DNA of 35,065 nucleotides from assembly GCA_937941765.1 (NCBI GenBank), contig CALDGQ010000082.1:1-35065 (forward strand), given 5' to 3'. Shown here piece after piece: positions 8,669 through 20,300 of this stretch. The position numbers were made by a program, and so were the translations under genes. The notes under the pieces are model-generated. The model saw nothing but the letters and a program-made list of their open reading frames with translations. It did no database searches and had not been told where the DNA came from. The first letter of the stretch is position 1. The number at the start of each line of letters is the position of its first letter. Source of the stretch: an uncultured Saprospiraceae bacterium. Its GTDB lineage: Bacteria > Bacteroidota > Bacteroidia > Chitinophagales > Saprospiraceae.

Positions 8669-11600
8669 TTAGAAATCTCCATCTCCTGCTAGTACTGTAC
8701 AAGCCTGACCGATATTGAAACTAGGTTTAAATCCTAAGATATTAATCTTACAAAAGAATCGAGCTGGATTTGGTACATCTCCAACCAATAAAATTCCAAT
8801 ACCTCTGTTGAATCCAATACACCATTTTTTTCCTTTTGCGTGTATATCACCCCAAACATTTCCGGAGGCTCGCCATCCTTTCATTCCTACTGGTGATTGA
8901 CCATTTTGAGAACAATATGCTCCCGCTCTATATTTTAACAATGCGATATTGAATCCAATCCCTCCATTAATGTTTGCATAAGCTCGTTTACAACAACATC
9001 CACTTTTATTATTATCATAATTATATCCGAAATCAAAAGCGGCTCCGAAAGCAAATCCAGATCCTCTGGCAAGCCTTCCAGCGGTACCTGAGTTGTCATA
9101 AAGATCACTTGGGTTGACATTAAATCGGTTAAGCACATCATTCGGCACATTTCCAGGGCCAGGTATATCATTTCCAACCATGAAGTATGCTCTTACTGAT
9201 GCATGTAATGGTCCATCTTTAAACATTATACCTACAGGAGAAATAGTAAAGGGTTCTCCATTAAAGCCTTCTACTGTGAGACTATTATCCATATAGCCAC
9301 CAATGTAAATATGCCAATCACCACTCTTGACTAAAAAGTGAGCGGCACCAACTAAGTTGTGGCTTCCAACTCCATAAACTTTTCCTTGTGCTAGTTTGGC
9401 ATAGACGGCTAACATACCATTTAATTCAAAATCATTTTCAAAATCCAACACAATGTGCACAGAAGCTCTGATATCCATAGTTGGACCTTTCATGTCATTT
9501 TTATCTGAGGTTTTTGTTTCCTCTTTAGTTTGTGATAATTTTTGTTTCCGTTCATTTAGCTTTGCTGTGATAGCAGACCCAGAGTCTCCTCCACCATCTC
9601 CACCCTGGAGAAATTGAGCAGTGGCCAATAAACTTATATTTTGTAAACCACCTCCACCGAATTCTAATTGTAAAGTAGCCATTCCTTTTAAGGTGCCACT
9701 TTCTTTTGCGGAAGCAGCTTGTGCTGGATTGATTGTTATAAAACTGACCGAAGCCTTTAGACCAAAATTAGTTCCTTCATTAGGTTTGTAAACCATTCCG
9801 GAAGTAGTCACACCGGGACCTGTTGCATAAGGATCGTAAGCTGTCATTTTCATATGGTGATATAATCCACCACCAAAACCATTAATGGCTAAAGGACCAA
9901 CGACAGCGATTCCTGGAGAAAAAGTAACCATCCCGTCGACATACCAATATCGATATCCATTTCCATCGTCTCCGCCAGTTAGTGTCTTTCCAAAAATTGC
10001 ATTGGATTCAACTCCAAACTTCCCATCCATGATTTCTAACATAATACCTGCTTGAAAACCATTACCAAATTCTTCGTCTCCTCTGAAAAGTTTGATAAAA
10101 CCATAACCTTTTACAGTAGGAAGAATAATGAATAATTCAGCACCTTCAAATTGGAATTTATCATACTTCCAACTTTGAACTCCGTCTTCAGTCGAAAGTT
10201 TTCCTATAACCGTAAATTCACCAGAAGCAGAGAAACCATGATCTTGCGCATTCATCATGTGAATGTTGATCTCGAAATTGAGACCAGCTTGATTGCCAGG
10301 AAGATTGACGAGCGCGATATCATTGATTGATACTGGAAAACCTGCAAATCCGATATCTTGATTTAATCTAAAATAACCTTCTTCTAGGATTCCGATATAG
10401 GGTCCAGTGGTCTTCAGTAAAAGTTTTTTGAATTCTATAGCAGGAGCTTCCACCAATTTTTTTGCATTCGTATTGTTTTCATCTTCACTATGCTTTATAC
10501 CAATTGATAGCGACCCAGTTAATATTGCGCTTGGATAGAATTTATTATTAACAACATCAACAATGATTTTAGATCCACCTTCTATGACCACTTCTCCGGC
10601 CTTCCATAATGGAAAATCCATTGCATCTGCGATTCCTAAAGAGAAGGAATAATTATCGGAATCATCAATAAAAGCACCGTAGGTGAAATTTTGAGTTTTT
10701 TTGGAAATTGGAATGCCAATTTCACCACTAAATCCAAAACCTGTTATTTCATTAATCACAACATCAATCTGGATGGTGTCGATAGAGAAACTCCATTTAT
10801 CCATTGCTCCTTCATTGATATCAAGAACAGGTGTTGCATAAAATTTTCCACTAACTCCTTTTGAATCGATTAGTAAGTGCTCCGCTCCGAAACTAATACG
10901 GCATGATGGATTGACAGCGGAGATTGTCTCATTTTCATTAACGAATTTAGGAACAACAATTGGTGCTGAAGGACCGTGCCCTACTCCATTTGTTTCATCA
11001 TTCCATGCCCATCTGGAATCATCTTGTTTGGGTAAATCAATACTTCCACTACCACCGGGAGTTCCACCTCCTGGGCTTTGCTGTTGTTGCTGTTGCCCAC
11101 CACTGTCAGCAACACATCCTTTCTTTTTAAAAACTTTTGGAATGGTTACTTCAATATTTTGGATATAAATACCTCTCCACAAATAAATATTTTCAGGAAG
11201 TAATTCTTGCTCTACATATTCTTCAGGAAAAACAACCGACTCATCATGTTGATAATCACTATAATCAAATACTGCGTTTTGAAGTGTAAATTGAACGTCT
11301 GGTTTTTTTGCCAACGCAAAATTTGGTAAGTTAACTGTTACAAAAATGTCATTTAAATCAGAAGCAATTGTTTGAAAATTACCTACAACTCTTTTGTTAG
11401 GTATCGGATTTCCACTAGCATCTGTTGGTAATATCCAATCTTTTGAAAAAATGATATCTGCTCCAAGTCCCATTTCTTTAAAACCATCACAATCAACTTT
11501 TACATAAGTACCTCTATGTAGGTTGGTGTCATCGGGATTCTCGGTTGCATTTACGTTCGGATTGACAGAATAAGGTTGCAATACAATTGCTGATTTTTCT

Positions 11601-12256
11601 CCTCCAATAGGAATCGGCACTTCAGAGTAAAGGCCAAGAATAGTTTCACCGATAATTCCTGCTTCTGATGAAAATTTCACATTAGGAGAACCAAAATATA
11701 GCACCAAGTCTTTGTCTGGTATTTCAATCCCCATATAAAGTTCTAATTCCGCCCATTGAGGTTTTAATTTGAGGCTTTTGATGACAGTCGTGTAAGTAAT
11801 GTTCCCAATCTCTTGTCTGAAAAGAGTAATCGGCATCGTCAATTTCTCGTGTTCACCTGACTCCAACATCTGAATAAGAGTTCCAAATTCAGAAGCAATT
11901 GCAATAGCTTCTCTAGCTTTAACTACACCTTCATGGACTTTATAAACGTCAATTTTACTAAACACATCACCGAGATTGTCGTTTCCATCAATTGTCGTAT
12001 GATTATCAAGCAATAGATTTTGTTGCTCTTTCAAATTATCATTAATGAATTCATCAACAGCTGGAAATTGAAAGGTTTGTTTTGTTGGTTTTGTGTTTAG
12101 AACTATGTCCGTTGAATTTGGCTTGAGGGTTATCGTAGAAGCAGGTATTTTTTTTACTGGTAATAACTTATCAATACTTACTGGAAGATGATTGTTGGCA
12201 TTTGAAAGAAATGCGCTAAAAAATAGAATGATAAAGAGTAGTTGTTTTTGTTTCAT
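8669..12256 (-). CDS. Very large exported beta-rich protein of unknown function
   Basis: This is a 1195-residue protein I cannot assign to a named family. ATG 12256 is preferred: it follows AAGAAGGGGACC, a strong Shine-Dalgarno-like stretch, and begins a signal peptide (MKQKQLLFIILFFSAF, cleavage near SNA). The upstream in-frame ATG at 12328 would overlap the previous gene. The sequence alternates hydrophobic and polar residues over most of its length, with many Gly-flanked strands, which suggests a long beta-structure. A low-complexity hinge with six Gln followed by Gly/Pro/Ser lies around residues 385-410. A charged helical insert (LNERKQKLSQTKEETK) lies around 905-930. The last 150 residues hold a Cys triplet (GCCCKRAY) and four more Cys. 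It sits 20 bp after the 239-residue gene and 28 bp before the FN3 gene. A structural or pore-forming surface component is possible but unproven. Confidence 0.88.
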   Translation of the reverse strand: MKQKQLLFIILFFSAFLSNANNHLPVSIDKLLPVKKIPASTITLKPNSTDIVLNTKPTKQTFQFPAVDEFINDNLKEQQNLLLDNHTTIDGNDNLGDVFSKIDVYKVHEGVVKAREAIAIASEFGTLIQMLESGEHEKLTMPITLFRQEIGNITYTTVIKSLKLKPQWAELELYMGIEIPDKDLVLYFGSPNVKFSSEAGIIGETILGLYSEVPIPIGGEKSAIVLQPYSVNPNVNATENPDDTNLHRGTYVKVDCDGFKEMGLGADIIFSKDWILPTDASGNPIPNKRVVGNFQTIASDLNDIFVTVNLPNFALAKKPDVQFTLQNAVFDYSDYQHDESVVFPEEYVEQELLPENIYLWRGIYIQNIEVTIPKVFKKKGCVADSGGQQQQQQSPGGGTPGGSGSIDLPKQDDSRWAWNDETNGVGHGPSAPIVVPKFVNENETISAVNPSCRISFGAEHLLIDSKGVSGKFYATPVLDINEGAMDKWSFSIDTIQIDVVINEITGFGFSGEIGIPISKKTQNFTYGAFIDDSDNYSFSLGIADAMDFPLWKAGEVVIEGGSKIIVDVVNNKFYPSAILTGSLSIGIKHSEDENNTNAKKLVEAPAIEFKKLLLKTTGPYIGILEEGYFRLNQDIGFAGFPVSINDIALVNLPGNQAGLNFEINIHMMNAQDHGFSASGEFTVIGKLSTEDGVQSWKYDKFQFEGAELFIILPTVKGYGFIKLFRGDEEFGNGFQAGIMLEIMDGKFGVESNAIFGKTLTGGDDGNGYRYWYVDGMVTFSPGIAVVGPLAINGFGGGLYHHMKMTAYDPYATGPGVTTSGMVYKPNEGTNFGLKASVSFITINPAQAASAKESGTLKGMATLQLEFGGGGLQNISLLATAQFLQGGDGGGDSGSAITAKLNERKQKLSQTKEETKTSDKNDMKGPTMDIRASVHIVLDFENDFELNGMLAVYAKLAQGKVYGVGSHNLVGAAHFLVKSGDWHIYIGGYMDNSLTVEGFNGEPFTISPVGIMFKDGPLHASVRAYFMVGNDIPGPGNVPNDVLNRFNVNPSDLYDNSGTAGRLARGSGFAFGAAFDFGYNYDNNKSGCCCKRAYANINGGIGFNIALLKYRAGAYCSQNGQSPVGMKGWRASGNVWGDIHAKGKKWCIGFNRGIGILLVGDVPNPARFFCKINILGFKPSFNIGQACTVLAGDGDF

Positions 12257-12276
12257 TGGTCCCCTTCTTAAGCTCA

Positions 12277-12996
12277 TTAATAAATTTCGGTATTCAAGGT
12301 ATAGTTTGCTTTGTTCTTCATTATCCATTTTCGTACTTTGGGAAGCACTTTGTTATAGTCATCTGTTTCTAGGTCGCCATAATCGTCTACAGTGTAAGGA
12401 AAATTGTTTATGATTGGAGCTAGCCCTTCTATGATTCGGTAAGCGCAGTTGATGTTTCCAGCTGTTTCCGCATCTGCTGGTGTACATTTTTTTTCATCAC
12501 TAAGTACAATGTCTAAAAGATAATCGGTAACCATTTTTTGTCTGACATAGATCAAGATGGGCAATACTTCATAATTGAATTCATCACCGATTGGGATTTT
12601 TTTGACATTCTTCATTAAGTTCAACAATTTGGCTTCATCACCAGTTCGTACCAATGCCAATTTGATTGAGCGTTTATCTTTCTTAGAGATTTTTTCTTGA
12701 GATAACAATCCAAATAATGCTTCATTCATATTTAGGAATCCTGCAAGTTTGATAAGCTTGTCTTGGTGTGGTGGATTATCTTGAAGTAATTTTTTTATTT
12801 GTTGACGTGCATTGTTATCAAAAGCTGATTTAGGAAATTGTTGCAGCTTTTGAATATTGCGTGAAATGGTCAATGCATCTAGAGATTGACAATCTTGTAA
12901 AAGTTGACTGGGAGTGGCCTTTGTTTGCCCTATACAGTCACCAATTGCAATAAAAATGCATAGGATGAAGAGGTATGTGTGATAGGAAGTTTTCAT
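12277..12996 (-). CDS. Exported helical repeat-like protein of unknown function
   Basis: This 239-residue protein is the first gene after the promoter at 13082-13113. It starts with a signal peptide (MKTSYHTYLFILCIFIAIGD, cleavage around CIGQ), so it is likely periplasmic or surface-attached. The rest is almost all helical, with HEAT-like pairs such as LIKLAGFLNMNEALFGLLSQ and SIKLALVRTGDEAKLLNLMK. Three Cys are predicted in the mature chain (QDCQ, KKCTP, INCAY). No lipobox is clear. The 20-bp gap to the 1195-residue gene implies co-transcription. It may be an accessory or chaperone-like factor for the large secreted proteins. I do not recognise the family. Confidence 0.87.
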   Translation of the reverse strand: MKTSYHTYLFILCIFIAIGDCIGQTKATPSQLLQDCQSLDALTISRNIQKLQQFPKSAFDNNARQQIKKLLQDNPPHQDKLIKLAGFLNMNEALFGLLSQEKISKKDKRSIKLALVRTGDEAKLLNLMKNVKKIPIGDEFNYEVLPILIYVRQKMVTDYLLDIVLSDEKKCTPADAETAGNINCAYRIIEGLAPIINNFPYTVDDYGDLETDDYNKVLPKVRKWIMKNKANYTLNTEIY

Positions 12997-13081
12997 AGTA
13001 CATTGTCCTAGTTTTGGCTTAAGTAGCTGCGACTATTTTTATATATGTATTTAGTTTGTTTAGTCCGTGTTGTCTAACCTT

Positions 13082-13113
13082 CAATTATACCACTTTTGGA
13101 TGAATTTAACAAA
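13082..13113 (-). promoter_or_regulatory. Bacteroidota-type promoter of the four-gene surface operon
   Basis: Read on the minus strand, TTTG (13113-13110) is followed by 20 bp and TATAATTG (13089-13082). This matches the TTTG-N19-21-TAnnTTTG pattern with one mismatch. It lies about 86 bp upstream of ATG 12996. Confidence 0.62.
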
Positions 13114-13246
13114 GAAATGGGGATGTTTTGGGTTTGTTTTTTGTTTAAAATGAGGGATTGTTTCGATGTGGGATGAATGTTGGGAGGTTGGTGGGTTATT
13201 GGAAAATAAACTTGAAATTTAATGACTTTATTCACTACTTTTTGAG

Positions 13247-13268
13247 ACTATTTTGAAAATAAAATAGT
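13247..13268. terminator. Weak AT-rich hairpin downstream of the immunity gene
   Basis: ACTATTTT and AAAATAGT pair perfectly (8 bp) around a 6-nt loop, about 75 bp after the stop of the beta-propeller gene. The stem is nearly all A/T, so termination is only a possibility. Confidence 0.3.
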
Positions 13269-13342
13269 TAATCCTACTAATAGAAATAGTCGTCTAGCTT
13301 ACTGAAGATTTGGTTCAATTAGTATGAAATAAAAACTTTAGC

Positions 13343-14356
13343 TTATGCCATATTTTTTATATTTAGAAGTTCATCATCGAGTAAAAGAATGTGCAAATTT
13401 TTCCCAAAATCTAATAAACAAAGATAATCATTAACCATTTGAACATTTGAATCGGTTCCTATTATCATCTCTTCTGTTGAAATGATATTCATGGTATCGA
13501 AATTATCGGTATTTAGAATTCGTACAACACCAGATCCTTCAATACCTTCATTTTCAGTATCGACACAGACTATCCTTTTTTTAGAAGCCCACAATTTATA
13601 CATTGCGTTGAAACCAGGCATTTCAGATGAATTTTCAAAACTATAATTTCTTATTTCATTGCCAGTAGCTAAATCAATTTCAACAATGTATTTACCGTAA
13701 GTTCCATATAATTTACCATTTGCCAAACTCCAACCAGAAGCAATACTTTCATTTAGCCATTTAAATTCACCTGTCGAAATAGCCATACACAGCAATTTCT
13801 TTTCATTTGATTCAATTAGAACAAAATTTCCAGTTGTAAATATTTTGGAACCATCTGGAGTAAAGTCTTGAATGTTGAAGTCGTTAATTGAAAATTGCCA
13901 TTGTTGTTTTCCACTGTAGACATCAATAGAATAGATAACATCTTTGAATGCATAAATCCATTTGTTAGTATTTGTATAACCATATATTTTCGAAGCCAAA
14001 TTTGTCAGGTCTAAATTTGAATCTACTAAAATTAATTGTTGTACAGTGTCCACAGTACAGGTGATTAATAGAAATTCATTTTCATTTTGATTTTTGTGAC
14101 ATAAATTATAGGCACCTTCAAAACGACAAGCCTCTTTTCCATTTGATTCGAGTATGATAATATCAGAATCACTTTTTTGTTGACAAAATAAGTATCCGTT
14201 AAACAATACAAAATTACTAATGTTTGTTTTTAGCAATTCGGATGATTTTTGCTCAAAATTGTATTTTTTTAAGTCCGTGTTTGCTAGAAGAATAAAAACT
14301 TCGGTTTCGGAAACTTCAAATTTTTTTACGTTTGCTATCTTATCTAATGTTATCAT
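13343..14356 (-). CDS. Cytosolic PQQ/WD-like beta-propeller protein, predicted immunity protein
   Basis: This 337-residue protein has no signal peptide, unlike the exported products around it. Its stop-to-start gap from the giant toxin-like gene is only 9 bp, so the two are co-transcribed. The sequence is a chain of short beta-strand blades with PQQ-like turns (DVYSGKQQWQF, AISTGEFKWLNES, DLATGNEIRNY), about seven in all, typical of a beta-propeller. No catalytic residues are evident. In polymorphic toxin loci the gene directly downstream of the toxin usually encodes the immunity protein. Position, cytosolic location and lack of enzyme motifs fit that role against the C-terminal nuclease-like domain. 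The immunity call is inference. The propeller fold is read from the repeat pattern. Confidence 0.85.
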   Translation of the reverse strand: MITLDKIANVKKFEVSETEVFILLANTDLKKYNFEQKSSELLKTNISNFVLFNGYLFCQQKSDSDIIILESNGKEACRFEGAYNLCHKNQNENEFLLITCTVDTVQQLILVDSNLDLTNLASKIYGYTNTNKWIYAFKDVIYSIDVYSGKQQWQFSINDFNIQDFTPDGSKIFTTGNFVLIESNEKKLLCMAISTGEFKWLNESIASGWSLANGKLYGTYGKYIVEIDLATGNEIRNYSFENSSEMPGFNAMYKLWASKKRIVCVDTENEGIEGSGVVRILNTDNFDTMNIISTEEMIIGTDSNVQMVNDYLCLLDFGKNLHILLLDDELLNIKNMA

Positions 14357-14365
14357 TTGCTCAGA

Positions 14366-17300
14366 TTAAAAGAATGAATTGAACATTAATTCATACCACT
14401 CATCATTATTTTGTAAGTACGCTTTAAGTGTTGCTTCTGAATTGATCATTGGGCCAGCTGGATTATTAGTGACCAATCGATATTGATTAAATAAGTTTTG
14501 AATATTAAGATCTTTCAGAAATGCTCCTCCCTCTCTATTTTCAAAAGCATTAACAACATTTTGTTTCCAAGTGGCCTTATTTGTTGTTACCAATGCTTTC
14601 GTATCTGGATGCAAGGTAACTCTAAATCTTTTAACATCATTTGATTTTAATAAACCATTAGCTATTTGCCTTATTGATTGGTCAGCTAAATTACTTGACT
14701 CAAGAAAATGTCCTGAGTTTATAGGACGGTGTGTTTTTGCTTCATTTATATAAAAATCAGTACCTTTTTTGACTCTCAAATCAGGCTCAGTTGTGAATGT
14801 TCTGTTATGTACATTATAAACCAATTGATCAGGACCGTGTAATTCAAACTTTACTTCATCAGCTGTTTTGTAAAAAGTTTTGTTGTCAATAACCCTTTGC
14901 ATTAAATAATAAGCATGTCGACGTGTTGCATATCCTCCATTTCCTAGACCTTGACTTCCTAGGAATCTTTCTAAATTCTTAATCTTTGAATGATTTGGTA
15001 AGGCAGTATCAAGCATAACTTTTACTTTATCACAAATTTGTTCAAATGTAAATAAATTATCGAAGCCTTCAATTTTTGCTAAAGCATTTATATCTACGTT
15101 AATTGCGGAGATTTTTGGATGTGCTTTTAAATCGGCTAGTATTTCCAAACGACTTAAGTTCATTTTATTAGCAGGCTTTGAAGCCTTATCAAAAGCTATC
15201 CATGCCTCGACCCAAGATGGATTTGCGTCTAGATCATCTAGGTCGCTTTGTGGTCTGTTTGCCCAATCTTCTGCAAATTTATTTTTAAGTTCTGTTGTGT
15301 TAAGTTTGTCCTTTATGTTTGGATAGGTTATTCCGTCGTTTATACTTGCTAATAACTGTTTTGGTGGGGGCATATTAGAAAGCTCTACAAAATTTCTCAA
15401 ATGAGAAAGTTCCGTAGATGTAGGCGGTTTCGGCTTGAGGCCAGCTGATAAAGTTACAGGATTAGAATTAGGTGTAAGCTGATACCATTCGGTGGAGCCG
15501 TTTGTTTGCCTTGGCACTGTTGTAATCCCGCCATTACCATGGATTCTAACTAAACCATCTGTGGCATGAACTTTATATCCCGAACCAAGTGCGTCTACTA
15601 GGTTTTGAGATCCTTGGATATCAGCACAAGACAATAGTCTGAGATTTTTGTTATTTGGATAAGTAGAACTAAGATAAATTGCTAGGTTTTCAATTGGAAT
15701 ACTTTCTCCTCCATTAATTATAAATTTACTATCACTCCCATGTACGACAATGTCGATAAAACCATCTGTATTATTTAAAGTTTCTAATTTAGTTAAAGAA
15801 GGTTTTATATCTTCTGCTGTTTTCAACAATACAATCACATGATTTGCAATATTGAAATCAGCTGATTGATTAGCCAGGTTTTTAGCAATTTGTAATTTAT
15901 CAATTGCATTATTTATTTTAGTAGTGGTAGCAGCATCTGGAGAATTCTGCAATCCTTTCTTAAGGACGTAGGAAAGTCTTACAAAAATATTGTCATCCGA
16001 TACTAAGGTTGCCAATTCTTCAGGTGTGAGATTTGCAGTATTGTTGACTTCATCTGCAATTGATTTAGGATTTGGAGGTGTAGCTAAATTCGGGTCATTA
16101 AAAACATTTTTAACTTTTTTACCTGCAGCAGCAGTTATAGAGGTAAGTCCAGTTATAGCAGATACAGTATTTAGTATTGAAGTAATTTGGGGGTTTGCAA
16201 AATCACTTGATGCTGTGGCACCCAAACTTGCGATGTCGGATACCATGTCAACATAATTTAATGCTTTGCCTAGCTTACCAACGGTGGCCAATGCTCCTGG
16301 TCCTAATGCAAGACTAGCTACATCAATAACTGTATAGACAGTTTGGCTAACTGTCTCGGTTGATGCAGCATCTTCTGCATACATTAACACAATTGCTGGT
16401 ACTGGGAGATCTTTTATATCAGGATTATTTGTATCAAAACTCTTTAATAAATTTAAGTTAGTTTTGTTTACAAAATATACTAAATCAAATGGGCTTAAGT
16501 CTTCAGCTGTAAATAAGTCTTCCTCCGTAAATAATCCTTGTTGTAATTGCTGTGTTACATCAAAAACTCCTTCCTGCTGTTGATACTCAACTTCTAAATC
16601 ATAATCTTTTGTCCATTCTTCAAAATAATCATTACCTAACATTTGGTAAGAAACACTTTCAACAACGAGACTTTCTAAGGTCCTCAAAATGATATTCTGG
16701 TACTCAAGGATAAACTGTCTGGTATCCAATTTTGTTACAAGGTCATTTAGTCTCTCACTGTAGATTGTTTGACTTTGAAGACAAATTTTCGCACAAGCAG
16801 AAATAACTTTTAATCTATTGTTATCTCCAAAAAAGCCAAGGACTTTATCGTTAGTTCGTTTAAATATTTGCCTATATAAAAATTGTGAAGTGTTATATTG
16901 ATTTTGGGCTTCCAATCCAATTATAACGGCATCACTAACTTCTTTTGAAACATTTTCCATTAAAGCTACAACAGCTCCTTCCCCATCCTGATTTGGATTT
17001 GCATTATCAAATAGACCTTGATTGGCAAGTTTGCTCAAAATTTTAATTATCGTATTAGCATTCAAGCTTTTCAAGTCATTTGGTGCTGCAATATTTACAG
17101 GCATACAAAGCTCTGACATGTCTGTAATAGGATCAATTAGTGTTGGATCGGCATTCCATTGTTGTAAGGTCGCTACATTGCTAATTGATATTTGTAATGC
17201 ATTACTTTTGAACCAATTGAAATACTCGGTCAAGAATTCCAATTTTGAACTAGGACGTGGTGTAAATGAGTTAGCATTGCAAGTGGTAGTCGACGTGCTG

Positions 17301-20300
17301 TAATTACTTCCTGAACCTGGATTTACTGTACAATCACAATAACTGGTGGATAAATAAAATTCAAAAGAATAGTTTGGTTTCGAAAAATGATCAGGGTCAC
17401 ATAATTGCCAGCGATCATAATCTTTAGTTACATAATCAATTAAAGTAGGGTAAGCTTGTTTTAATTCGGCAATTTTATTTCTCAGTAAGAAGGTTTCTTC
17501 AGATGCTTGCCAACCTGTGCCAAAAGCCCAGTCTACATTTTCCTTGGTAAGAGAATGCTGAGAGTCTCCAAAAAGGTTGTTGTATTGAGTGTAAGATAAA
17601 GTATATTTATCAACACTGCTTCCGGTATATTGAACAGGGAAATTTAAAACATCTACAAAAACAGCTGGGGCTTGAAACACTGTTACATTAGATGCGAGTA
17701 AATGATAAAAATTATAGCTAGATTGTTCAGAACCCCATAAAATTACATTTCCATTGAAGGACGTAGCTGAATTAATATTATAATCACTTGCTTTGTACTC
17801 TTCTGTATCATTGTAGTAGCCATTTAACATTGGAAGTACGTTAGCTGCTCCAAAGTTCACTGAGGCAGAAAATTTCTTTGTTCCAAGTGTAAAACTTTTA
17901 AGTGTACCAGGCGTGAAGTATAAAAAATCGGTTATTTCACCTTGGGTTGATTCTCCATAATAACCAAAATAAACTGTAACATCCCGCACGGTATCAGGCA
18001 ATACAATGTATTGCCCAGAAGGAGTCATGAAAGTAAAAGTTTGATCATTGTTAAATCCAAAATCTTTATTTTTGAAGTAACCTGCCAACGTTAAGTTCTC
18101 CGCATCCTCATCATCATCAAACAACAACCAAGTCCGAATAGGATCATGAATCAAGTCCCACTGATACTTATGCAAATGTGTACCATCAGAATAATCCATC
18201 AAATTATCAGTCGCTCCTTCTTGCAAATCGTGTGTATCAAAAATATGCTCCAAAACGAATGCTCCGTGACCAAGCTCATGAGCAACCGTATTGATATATT
18301 GATCTTCTGTCGAATGAGAACCATTATAAATAAAAGCGGATGACTTACCTCTTGGCATGTATCCTAACTTTGATGCATTTGAATTGTTAGCAACCATGAA
18401 AAAATAATACTTGCCATCTTCCATTTGATTTTTGAAGACATTGGCAATGTCTTTCATTTGGCTAGTATAATTTGAAAGCGGGCCAGAGCCGACGTCATTT
18501 AAAGTGCCAGTGAATCCATTTACTTGGATACCAGGGTGAAAAGTAACATTTGTTTTGACGACAGCTGGGTCATATATTTCTTGTAATTTGGTTTTGAAAG
18601 TTGCTTCATTGTATGGGTAAGTAGCACCATTAACAGGAATCATTACGATGTCAATAAGTTCCTCATCATAAGAAATAACATTCAACTTACCAGCCAGATG
18701 AATTTCTTCTTCATTTTCAGCATTGGTTGTTCTTTCAACAGCATAGATTTGTTTTACATCATTGTTAATGCCTCCTGGGATTGTAAGTGTATTACCAGAT
18801 CTTGGAATTACAGCTTTGACATTGTCTTCAAATGTAATGTTATTCGGAATGGTTCCTTTTACATCAACTTTATCAGAGTTTACGCTTTTAATTGATTTCC
18901 AGCCGACGTAATAATCTTCTCCGGCAATTGTTACTTTATTGTAAAGTGTGTTTAAACCATCGTTTCTTGTTGAACTCCAGAAATCAGAACCGTACAATTG
19001 TTCTTCATGCTTTTCAAAAACAACTTGCACATTGGCATCATAAAGTTCATTGAGTGCATCTACTATTTCAGATACTGCTGTTTGCAGTCCTTCTTGACAT
19101 TCTTCTGGAGTTCCTTCTAGATAACAAAGTAAAGCCGGCATTAAATTATCTGCAGTACCTTCTGGTAAATACGGGTATTCTTCATAAATAGCACCCGGAA
19201 TATTTAAACCCATCCCAGTCCAGCCATCCGAAAAATAACCACTTGTTCCTTCTATTTCATCCAAGATAGCAATGATAGTCGTCAAAACTTCTTCTGCTAC
19301 TGCTAATGCTTGGTCAATTGTTTCCAATGCAGATAAAACGCCACCCAATAATTCTTCCATCTCATCAGACAAAAGATCTGTTGCAATTCCTGTGACGTTG
19401 AAATCACCACCATATAAATAATATTCATTATTGATGCTAATGGATGAAAATTCAACATTCACTTTGGCCATCTGAAACATCGGAACGAAGATGTGACCTT
19501 TACCAGAAAATATACCGCTTCCTCCACCTGTTACTTCATCGATTTTCACTTCGAAATCTCCTGCATAAATGATATCATCTTCTGCTAATATTGGAAGTGG
19601 TGTCATGTTTTCAATATCGAGTGCCACAAAATTTCCGCCACATTCATATAGACTTTCACCTACCAATTCTACTGTGACAACATCTGAAAACATTAAGGAA
19701 TCAGGACAAGCTCCACCAACTTTTAATTCATATTCACTTCTTCGTTTCAAATCTGATAAAACTATACTTTGTTCTGTTGATTCAACTGAAATCCAACTCG
19801 CTTCCGCGTTACCAGTCAATCTGTAATCTATTTGATAAGTTTCGTGAACAAGTCCACCCTCCCATTCAATTGTAATTTCCGTTTCTGAGGTGGCTTCAGC
19901 CGATACAATAGTTGGACTATAACAAGCATCATTACAATTAAAAGGTAATAAAGCGCTTAAACCATTGTTGTCAAATTCAACATATGGATTGGGTCCAGCA
20001 GTAGATTCTCCTGCTTTGATGATACGCACTTGTATATAATATTCTTCTCCGCATACGATTCTTGGCAACTCAGCACCATAGATGAAACTTGGATCTAGTG
20101 TCGTAGTTTCATAAACTAAAAAGAGGTCATTTACATTTGGTAGTAGTGGTGATTGCGACGTAGTAGCATTACCTCTTACGGAATCAGAAGTATTGAATGG
20201 AGATTGCGAATTACTATTTGTAGTAGTTTTACCCGAATTCGCAGTATTTTCTTGTGTATTATTTGGGGAGTTTGTATTCGAATTTGAGTTTGTGGTAGTT

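Larger units (their letters stand above)
12997..13342. other. 346-bp intergenic region between the two minus-strand units
   Basis: This AT-rich stretch separates the toxin/immunity unit from the four-gene unit. It holds the promoter at 13082-13113 with a leader of about 80 nt, and a weak AT-rich hairpin at 13247-13268. I see no coding frame with a convincing protein in it. Confidence 0.7.

Noticed and set aside
8640..8682. Upstream ATG 8682 for the FN3 gene
   Set aside because: It would place 14 residues before the signal peptide and overlap the previous gene by 14 bp.
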